The translations under genes were made by a program, and so were the position numbers. A stretch of DNA of 64,000 nucleotides from the NCBI GenBank assembly GCA_036362985.1, contig JAYGXS010000004.1, positions 2,437,907-2,501,906 on the forward strand, given 5' to 3'. The first letter of the stretch is position 1. Every line of letters starts with the position of its first letter. The stretch comes from Ligula intestinalis (taxonomy: Eukaryota; Platyhelminthes; Cestoda; Diphyllobothriidea; Diphyllobothriidae). Positions 57,281-64,000 of the stretch are shown in pieces. The notes beneath the pieces were generated by a model. That model did no database searches and was not told where the DNA came from. It was given only the letters and a program-made list of their open reading frames with translations.

Positions 57281-57589
57281 ATGAGGCCGAAAGACACACT
57301 GCCACGGCAGGAAACGGCTGGAGTCGTTTACCGGATCTGGTTTAGTTGTGGACAAAGCAACAACGTCGGAGAAACCGGGAGATTACTCTGGACGCGAATG
57401 ACCGAGCATGCAGCGGCGGTGAGAAAGAAAGATGCCAACTCCCAGGTTGCAGCTCACTCACCGGGACCCGGCCATATTTTCAAGGTTGACGAGGCCGAAA
57501 TCCTCGCAAGAGGTGACAACCGCCTGAGCCGCGAGCTGCTCAAGTCATGGTTCTCAGGCCCCCAGTCCATCAGCAAGCGACACGATTAG
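57281..57589 (+). pseudogene. PLE GIY-YIG endonuclease, stand-alone remnant
   Basis: 102 codons in one clean frame: MRPKDTLP linker, GVVYRIWFSCG (first motif), NNVGETGRLLWTRMTEHAAA (second motif with Tyr of YVG changed to Asn; Arg kept), PGHIFKVDEAEILARGDNRL and the ELLKSWFSGPQSISKRHD end. The lost Tyr makes cleavage activity doubtful. It starts at the same linker position as the 10.9-kb copy. The frame could still be translated. Confidence 0.65.
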
Positions 57590-57899
57590 GCGTTCCCATA
57601 CGGTGTACTGAGAAATTTCCTGGGCAAGAGAATCAGTCACGTCGGAAGGTCTAGACGCAACAACGACTCTGACGACAGCGGGCATCATTGTTGCGCAATT
57701 ATCAAACCCGCATCCGAAGTGGACAAGAGCGCTGTGGCAATTAATGAGCAATCACCGCACCAATTAAAACCTCAAGCGGTGGCTATAGAAACTGGCAATT
57801 ATAATACGCATGCGGGTGACCGCAACAAACTATAATCACCCTGCAATCTGTGCATGTATCACCCCTTATCTGCGCATGTCTTAGACTTGTTTATGATTA

Positions 57900-57939
57900 C
57901 CTTTGATAAAGGATTCCCGAGGGAATCCAAAACGTCAGG
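57900..57939 (+). ncRNA. Hammerhead-like 40-nt module, variant core
   Basis: CCT, TTGATAA, extra A, GGATTC/GAATCC perfect, AAAAC, GTC, AGG. Confidence 0.35.
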
Positions 57940-57966
57940 ACAATAAAACTCTTGTTCCAGTGATCG

Positions 57967-58010
57967 CTTCTTCTTCTTCTTCTTCTTCTTCTTCTTCTTC
58001 TTCTTCTTCT
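57967..58010 (+). repeat. (CTT)n microsatellite
   Basis: About 14-15 uninterrupted TTC/CTT units at the outer end of the PLE derivative, the same position in which other termini carry shorter TTC tracts. Confidence 0.95.
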
Positions 58011-58387
58011 GAATTATTTCTGTCTAGATTACTAGCCGCTGGGTGGCTGCTAGCGGAGCGCGAAAATGAGTGAGTTATGCTAGTGATCGGTGAACTTTCA
58101 TCAACGAGAACCAACACACACTAAAATATGACCGAAAATAAATTGTAGTTGGGCTCAAATTCCTTTTGGACGCCTTTGCGGCAACAAAATTTCCGTGTAA
58201 TTTTTTTTCTAAAAAGTACAATTGGGATTCAAAGAAATTGAGTCTGAGCTGAACGATAGCAGATTCGCCAGCTTCAGGACATGTTCCTGAGCCCAACGTC
58301 TACCGGGAAAAAAAGTCATGTAAATATGATCTAAAAAGAGCGACATGACACTCACAAGATAAGTATAATTAAGAAAGAGGTTCCTAC

Positions 58388-59406
58388 CGCGGCCGGAGGG
58401 TCTTGCGTTGTCAACAGAACAGTCTGAGGAGGAAGAGAGGATCACAATATCGAACTGTGTAGAGGTGACGGCATCGGTGGCAGCAGAGGCCGCTCCTGTG
58501 CCACCACTGACTGTTCTGCCTCCCGCTACCGTCCCGGCTGGCTGTACCGAAATGGTAGCCTGCGCGGAGGCCCTTCTTGTTCTCCCATTGAGCGGTATTT
58601 CTTGTTGATCAAAATGCCCTGTATATCTGCGCCGAGCTGACGCAATCGGCGATAGTGGCGGCGACTGGTTCACAATTGCCGCCACTGTATGGCGACAGGG
58701 TTGTCCGGTCACAATCAAATTCGCTGTATCTCCCGCAGGAGGAATAGGGGGGCTCTGTGTGGCAAAGGACCGTGTCCTGCAAGAATCGTCCCCAAGATGC
58801 GGCTCGTAGTCCCAGTCAGAAAAATAGGCGTTCTGGCTCCCCCTTGCTGCCTGTTCCTTGATATCGCCACCACGCAGGTGGTTAGTCTGGTCAGTCAACG
58901 AGGAGGTTTCAGTTTGCGGATTGCTGCCGGGTATGTTGGGGGCAGAATTGAACATGTGACAGTGGGCACCCATCACACACGGGGCACTCTGCATGCGAGG
59001 ACTCACCACGAAATCGTGCTTTCGCCAATGCTCCTTGCAAGTGTTCGAACAGACATCCTCCAGAGACCTGCACGGTTTCTGCGAGTCAGCTGATGCCATG
59101 GTCATGTACTGTCCGTAATGGGGAAAGGTTGTGTGGATGGACGGAAGTGGGGCATTAACGCGTTTGGGGTCCCTGTAGTGCTCTGGAACTGGCTTATGTC
59201 CAACGACCTTGCAGTGTGTGCCTAGCTGACTCTTCGCGAAACCATTTTGAAGGGGCGCAGCAGCTCCGTTGTGAGTAGTGTCCTTTTTTACTGTCCCAAC
59301 TGTGTTCCTCGGCATGGGCATAACGAAGATGTCACGGACAGCACGGTAGTGGCCACAGTTGTTCAGATGTTCGTTTTCCAGACGGAAAAAGTTCCAAATT
59401 ATTCGC
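58388..59406 (-). CDS. XPR1-like phosphate exporter, 3' exon (EXS end plus C-terminal tail)
   Basis: Minus strand. The exon opens after an acceptor (CTCTTTCCAAATCAAG, AG at 59408-59407) with RIIWNFFRLENEHLNN and AVRDIFV, the highly conserved end of the EXS domain of XPR1/SYG1 proteins. These export phosphate across the plasma membrane and bind inositol pyrophosphates through their SPX domain. About 290 residues follow that are rich in Ser, Pro, Thr and Ala with scattered Cys/His and no fold I recognise; family tails are usually far shorter. A donor (CCGCG then GTAGGA, GT at 58387-58386) suggests splicing on; unspliced, the frame continues to a stop at 58209. The phase joins exactly to the exon at 62944-63226. 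Confidence 0.85.
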
Positions 59407-60249
59407 CTTGATTTGGAAAGAGAAGAGGATGAGGAGCCAACAAGGAGCTCTGGCAAGGAATATAGGGCTGGTCTGTACAAGGTATCCAGATTACTCGCGG
59501 TCACTCAGGAGAGAACGGTGGCTAGAAAAATAGTCTCCTCCTTCCTGAGAAGCAGTAGGACATTGAAACTAGCAAAAAACTCTATTAAGTGATCTCCAGA
59601 TTGCCCGTATTATTTTCTACCAACCCTACTTTATACGCAGAAGGTAATGATATATTTACATGGCAGTTTTCGTCAATGTGCATTGACTATTTCACTTGCT
59701 GCGGTGCGTCAGGTTATATTGTTCACACGAATCAATAGGGTCTATACTGTACATTACTCACTCACATGCCTATTTCCAGCTTCACCATCCTCCACAGTGC
59801 GGCATAAACAGATCGCCAGCGCCAATTTTAAAAGAGTGATGTGTTAATCCTGTGCGTTGAGTGCGATTGAGAATTAACACTTATTGTGCGCACAGTGCCC
59901 CAAAGTCTGACCTACTTACAGAGCCAAGTTAATTCGCTCCCGATCCTTTAGGGCTCTCGAGTGGCTGCGCAAAAACCAGACAGGAGAAAAAATCATCAGT
60001 GTGCTATTGTACATCCCTTCAACCGAATATAGGTGGGAGTAAGTGAGACAAAATAGATCCGTCAGCATAATTTTGGAGGAAGAGTTCAGGCTGACTGAAG
60101 GCAGAATAGTTCAGCACCCTCATTCGGATCATGTCTGCTGCCGCCAATGACCGAATTAAAGGCGACAAAACTGCTCCAAAAAACACACAGATCACTTCGA
60201 CGCACCTGCCGGCGATGCCTCTGTTTACATCGTAGACTTAAGGTGAGGT

Positions 60250-61155
60250 ATGAGCTGTGAGATTCGGGTTCTCACCCACAGGCATGTCTGCTAACCGATC
60301 TTGACTACGCCGATGATATTGCGCTGCTAGCTTCAAGCTTTGGTCTACAGTCGGTAGTGTCACGGTTAAATGAGATCGCTATGTCGGTTGGCATGTCCAT
60401 AAATTCCGAAAAGACGAAGTTATTCTCGAACTGCATCCCTGACCAGGAGAAGGCACCCCTGGCGATTAATGGCCATCAACGTGAAGAAGTAGCCAGCTTT
60501 AAATATCTCGGGGACGAGGCTACTAACAAATCGGCAGAACAAGAACGACATTGTCTCCCGTATAGATGCTGCTCGCTAGATTTTCTCAATTCTTCAAAAG
60601 CGCCTATGGATCCGGTGTGACATCTCCATCGCCACGAACATTCGTGCATACCGTGTATCCATTCGGTCAGTCATCCTCTATGGATGCGAATGCTGGGCTG
60701 TGCGCGCTAAAGATGAGAGAAGACTGGAGGTCTTTGACCACCGGGGCCTGAAGACGTTCCTGCGAGTTAAGTATAGCGACTTCATCTCAAATGAGACCGT
60801 CCGCACCCGCTGCGATCGTATCACAAGGATATCTCAGGCCATTCAAGAAAGGCGGCTAAGGTGGTCTGGACACGTTCTCCGTCGTCCGCCCCACGAGCTT
60901 AGCTATGCTGCCCTCGACCTGGCACCGCAGCCCACCTGGAAACGTCGAAGAGGAGGGCAACTGAAGACTTGGCTCGACACCGTCCGTCAAGACATGGAAG
61001 CAGTTCTTGGACCTATTTTCGGTCTCCGTCGCCGGAGAAGAGACTGGGTGGAGCTTTCCAGATCGGCTGCCGCCAATCGTCCCGCATGGAGAGGTACCGT
61101 TCGTGCCATCATTGAGGCCAGCTATATCAGGCATAATCGCAAGTAAGTAAATGGC
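60250..61155 (+). pseudogene. 5'-truncated RTE-type non-LTR retrotransposon
   Basis: Plus strand, antisense to the XPR1-like gene and inside its intron. It starts within the RT at DLDYADDIALLA (catalytic YADD), continues with INSEKTKLFSN and VASFKYLGDEA, shifts frame near 60580, then shows VILYGCECWAVRAKDERRLE, RRLRWSGHVLRRPPHELSYA and RRGGQLKTWLDTVRQD, the C-terminal region typical of RTE elements. The frame ends at 61146, followed by AAGTAAGTAAATGG, a short tandem tail of the kind RTE elements carry. Truncated insertions of this type are common in introns. Confidence 0.9.
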
Positions 61156-61684
61156 TTGCTAGAATGCAACACTATCCTGGACACGCAGGGTCTTTTCTCT
61201 GTCAAACAATAGCCTGCTGGCAATACTATCTGCCGTCAACATTCACATGGCTGCCGTCAACATACACAGAAGCATCATACCCCTATCATTCACATACTTC
61301 CCCCACGAGCGACAGTTTTTCTCCTAAAAACCACAAATGACAGTCCATTTTGAATTATGAGCCAGCCTTAGGAGTTTTTTCACTGCCTGCTCTTCTTCCT
61401 CAATTACACTGCTGGCTCGTTTTAACTGAGTGTGAGTGTATTACTTGAAACAAGCGAGTAGTCGTTTGAAAATGCGTCAACGACTTCGTTGGAATGTTCG
61501 GCTATGCTGATGCATTTCTGAAATCCTATGTACCAAGAGGGAGTTCAAAGGCGTTTGTCTATACTTCCTTCAATAAATTTGACTTGACCTGACCTGACCC
61601 CAGACAGAGCGGGACAAGTGATTTCCGTAAGCGGTCGGTGAACGTTCATCAACGGGTGTTAATATCTCCCGACCTAAACCGGCA
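61156..61684. other. Intronic sequence with a repeat scar
   Basis: TTGACTTGACCTGACCTGACC at about 61579-61599 looks like the short-repeat tail of a non-LTR element. The following GGTCGGTGAACGTTCATCAA is shared with 58.10 and 62.14 kb. No gene recognised. Confidence 0.4.
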
Positions 61685-61865
61685 AGACAACAAGCTCGTG
61701 GCTCAATGGTTAGGGTGTTAGACCCTGACCGAAAAGACCGCATGCTCGAGCCTCGGATGGTGCACAACTTGGGTTTGAGTGTGGCTGGCTGATGACACGT
61801 AATAGGCCAGAAATGACAATTAAAGTCTCCCTTGTCTTTGCCAGCAATACTAGCTGCCTAATGCA
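61685..61865 (+). mobile_element. tRNA-derived SINE
   Basis: Head GCTCGTGGCTCAATGGTTAG (A box) and GCATGCTCGAGCCTC (B box), then GGTGCACAACTTGGGTTTGA, GGCTGGCTGATGACACGTAA and GGCCAGAAATGACAA, ending near TTGTCTTTGCCAG. Intronic to the XPR1-like gene. Confidence 0.7.
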
Positions 61866-61944
61866 CGGTGCGCTACAAGCCGTAGCCTAGAGGGTTTGCC
61901 AACTGAGGGGAAAACCCCGGCCACCTACTTTGCTGCTCGTCCTG

Positions 61945-62060
61945 TAATCAAATGTAGCGAGTTCCAGCCTCGGATGATGCACCACTTGGGTTTGGATATG
62001 ACTGGCAGACGACGGCTAATAAGCCAAAAACATTACTCCATTGTCTTTGCCCAGAATACT
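61945..62060 (+). mobile_element. SINE fragment
   Basis: Same family as the previous entry, from the B-box end (GAGTTCCAGCCTCGG) to TTGTCTTTGCCCAG. The A-box half is missing. Confidence 0.6.
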
Positions 62061-62319
62061 AGCTGCTGTGCGGCTGCTGTCAGGGCCCGAGAAATGATAC
62101 CCAAGGTAGAGTGAGACAAACAAGTTATGTTAGTCGTCGGTGAATGTTCATCAACGAATTTTAATAGCGAAGCCACTCGAACCTGCTCAGAGGTGAACTC
62201 GGAGTCAGGACCAATTTGCGCTCCTTGGGCCTCTTTGGACACGCTGAAGCACAGGCGGCCATCGAAGATTACGTGAATCACACTCCACTTCCGAAACTGC
62301 TGATCATACGTATCCACAT

Positions 62320-62880
62320 ACCATTTTGCAGCTATTAACGCTAATATTACTGTTGATACCATTAATATTGCAAATTTTAACAAGCATGTATTTTCCAATA
62401 CTAATACCATAACTACCATTAGAGATAATTCCAAGGAAATTATTAGCACCAACGCTGTCATTATTATTTGTATTAATACCAATCCTATGAATACGAATGT
62501 TCCCAATGCCTGCAACATTATCCAATACAATGGTAACATGGAACCCACCACTATAATCAAAACTATTCTAGAAATAATATACCTTTCTTCCGATCCTCGT
62601 ATAATCAAAATAACCCTCGTTGCTGCTGCTGATAATAATAATATTACTTAGTCTAGAAGCACTCCCATTACTGAGAATAGTATGGTTGTTATCACCAATG
62701 AAATTAATATCAATAGCGATATTATTGCCGATATCATCCTTTTCAATACTATTTCCACTACCGCCACGATTCTAATTCAGCCATCAACGTACTACTATCA
62801 AAAACGTACTTATTACTACTAATATGACTACTACTTCAGCGACTAGCAGTACTCCGACGGTAATCATTATAAATACTAAT
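62320..62880. repeat. AT-rich low-complexity tract
   Basis: Made largely of AAT, TAC, ATT and CTA-type triplets without exact periodicity. It opens a long hydrophobic minus-strand frame (62033-62608) that I read as a composition artefact. Confidence 0.6.
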
Positions 62881-62943
62881 ACGGATTTTGCTTCGAAAGC
62901 AAAAAATGTGCAAAAATGTTAGACAGAGAGAGGGAGGAGGCAC

Positions 62944-63226
62944 CTTGACAATTCTGCGAAGTAAACCACCGTCCTGACAATCTCAAGCTCAGCAAGATGG
63001 GCATACTGACAGACAATAATCCCTATCCAGGAAAAACGGATGACGAGATCCTCCAGAATGGCACCGTAGTAGTAGGCGCGGTACCGATAAACCAGTTCAT
63101 CCCTCAGACCAGGATTGTCCTTGGCCTTGAAGTCCAACAGGCCCCAGTCCACAATGACATCCCATAAGAACATGTAGGTAGCGTTCACGACGTAGGAAAT
63201 CACCATCAACGTGATTGTAAGCGGGT
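62944..63226 (-). CDS. XPR1-like phosphate exporter, internal exon (EXS domain)
   Basis: Minus strand, 283 bp. The acceptor is TGATTTTTAG (AG at 63228-63227) and the donor GTCAAG then GTGCCT (GT at 62943-62942). It encodes ISYVVNATYMFLWDVIVDWG, then LRDELVYRYRAYYYGAILED and LVIRFSW. The WD...DWG, LR and YYY...ED...RF.W positions are the signature of the EXS domain, which forms the transport-associated membrane part. It ends in phase 2 and joins the exon at 59406 with the right spacing between the RFSW and WNFFRLENEH blocks, so no exon is missing between them. Earlier exons lie beyond the window's right edge. Confidence 0.88.
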
Positions 63227-63504
63227 CTAAAAATCAGTGTAAGCAAGGAGACAGAAAAGCTGATCGAAAAGGAGTGAAACGTGGTCCCAGATACTTTTTT
63301 TTCAAAATACCTATGATTGGAAGTCTAAGTTTATGCTTCATGGCACCCAAACAAGACAAGAATGTGGGTAAGCTACCTAAGGCCCAGAACTAAGTCAAAA
63401 ATTTTCGTCTATTGAAAAGGAAAATCGAAATCCTTGATGTCCAGGTCGCCCATAGGAGGAAATACATTTACGATGTAAAGATTCGTTGAGTAAGCAGTAG
63501 CTAC
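63227..63504. other. Intronic sequence, nothing recognised
   Basis: Lies upstream of the XPR1-like exon on the gene strand; no further exon was recognised. Confidence 0.45.
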
Positions 63505-63640
63505 TGCTTTCTATTCATGTCTCTGATGATGAATCCGTGACGGATGTCGAAACTTCAGGCGAATAAAAATATTTTCCCAGCGATCGAGTCTTCTTCTTCT
63601 TCTCAATTGCTTCCTGGGACACGCATGTTCGCTTGTACTG
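63505..63640 (+). mobile_element. Solo PLE terminus
   Basis: Same terminus as the right arm at 6.70-6.83 kb: CTCTGATGATGAATCCGTGA, GCGATCGAGTCTTCTTC tract, TCTCAATTGCTTCCTGGGAC and ACGCATGTTCGCTTGTA. Confidence 0.7.
63520..63559 (+). ncRNA. Hammerhead candidate with changed cleavage triplet
   Basis: TCT, CTGATGA intact, extra T, GAATCC/GGATGTC helix II with one bulge, GAAAC, TTC in place of GTC, AGG. Only the cleavage triplet differs; TTC can be a weak hammerhead site. Confidence 0.45.
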
Positions 63641-63895
63641 GTAAACAAGTACTTTCAGTTTGGAGGTCATTCAGGCGGTATGTGGTCTTTTTTAGGTAGC
63701 AGTCTATTATATGTACCGCCATGTCTATATCAGTCACATAGTTTTGGCCATTTGGGGTTTCACTCTCACATTAATTTTTTTCGTCGATGCTGTGTTTCCT
63801 ATTAGCTACTGACTTGCTCTGATTGACGCATAGGCCGTTTATTCAGTTACCTCTGATTCGTGGCGAGTTCCAATTATCGCGCGCCTTTTCCTTAC
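63641..63895. other. Nothing recognised
   Basis: No exon, RNA gene or matched repeat. Confidence 0.35.
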
Positions 63896-63921
63896 TATAT
63901 ATATATATATATATATATATT
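63896..63921 (+). repeat. (TA)n microsatellite
   Basis: Thirteen uninterrupted TA units. Confidence 0.95.
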
Positions 63922-64000
63922 CACTCAGGAATGTGCGAACACCGATCGAATAGGCTTCCGAACTAAACAAAGTTCATGTGGTGGTCAGAGGTCCCCAACG

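Larger units (their letters stand above)
56930..58010 (+). mobile_element. Endonuclease-only PLE derivative with inverted termini
   Basis: Left: a minus-strand terminus (56930-57210) with a GAAGAAGAAGG tract and a hammerhead module, followed by a second short minus-strand terminus piece with its own module (57220-57275). Centre: GIY-YIG frame (57281-57589). Right: the shared non-coding stretch and a plus-strand terminus with a module (57900-57939) that ends in a 44-bp TTC tract. No reverse transcriptase. Confidence 0.75.

Noticed and set aside
62033..62608. A 191-residue hydrophobic frame on the minus strand
   Set aside because: Most of it is the AT-rich triplet tract, which reads as strings of Ile, Val and Leu. 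It is not the XPR1 membrane domain, whose exon is at 62944-63226.
58388..63226. A viral origin for the XPR1-like gene because of the family's name
   Set aside because: XPR1 is a cellular phosphate exporter named for its use as a receptor; the exon structure and EXS domain are those of a host gene.

Overview
The window is eukaryotic, repeat-dominated DNA from an animal, most likely a flatworm and probably a tapeworm. Evidence: the only recognisable host gene is split by a 3.5-kb intron; Penelope-like retroelements (PLEs) with GIY-YIG endonucleases, an RTE-type non-LTR fragment, Ty3/gypsy-type LTRs with a tRNA-Trp-type primer site, tRNA-derived SINEs and a Helitron fragment all occur together; there is no prokaryotic gene organisation. 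The exact species is inference. Nearly all other open frames are short and look like chance or decayed transposon reading frames.

Host gene: two exons of an XPR1/SYG1-type phosphate exporter lie on the minus strand at the right end (62944-63226, then 58388-59406). They encode the end of the EXS domain plus a long low-complexity cytoplasmic tail. The upstream exons (SPX domain and first membrane segments) must lie beyond base 64000. The intron between them carries an RTE fragment, SINE copies and an AT-rich tract.

Mobile DNA, left to right: a short PLE derivative with inverted ends (4.4-5.1 kb); a foldback PLE terminus (6.6-6.8 kb); an LTR (8.5-8.9 kb); an endonuclease-only PLE derivative (10.2-11.1 kb); a decayed PLE (12.2-14.3 kb) abutting an LTR (14.3-14.7 kb); a degenerate tandem array (16.6-22.6 kb) interrupted by a nearly full-length 2.8-kb PLE with 422-bp terminal inverted repeats (19269-22044); LTRs at 23.1 and 24.6 kb; a PLE terminus (25.5 kb); a 37-bp minisatellite (26.8 kb); SINEs (29 kb); an LTR tandem (29.5-31.2 kb); a 5'-truncated PLE (31.5-32.9 kb) next to a 100-N assembly gap; hairpin repeats (29.4, 33.7, 43.0 kb); a PLE derivative (35.8 kb); a Helitron Rep fragment (41.6-42.4 kb); more LTRs (46.5-50.7 kb, one nested with an exact 4-bp target duplication); a decayed PLE of the other lineage (52.1-53.5 kb); and an endonuclease-only PLE derivative (56.9-58.0 kb).

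The most notable pattern is a 40-nucleotide module present 18 times, always in PLE termini or fragments of them. It reads as a minimal hammerhead ribozyme: a short helix I, a CUGANGA-like box, one extra base, a 6-bp helix II, GAAAC directly followed by GTC, and the other half of helix I. The outer helix covaries between subfamilies (GCT/AGC, CCT/AGG, TCT/AGA), and the length is 40 nt in every copy I measured. Hammerheads in PLEs are known in general; the density here, the strict spacing, the subfamily with a changed catalytic box, and its link to endonuclease-only derivatives and to GAA/TTC tracts are what deserve follow-up.
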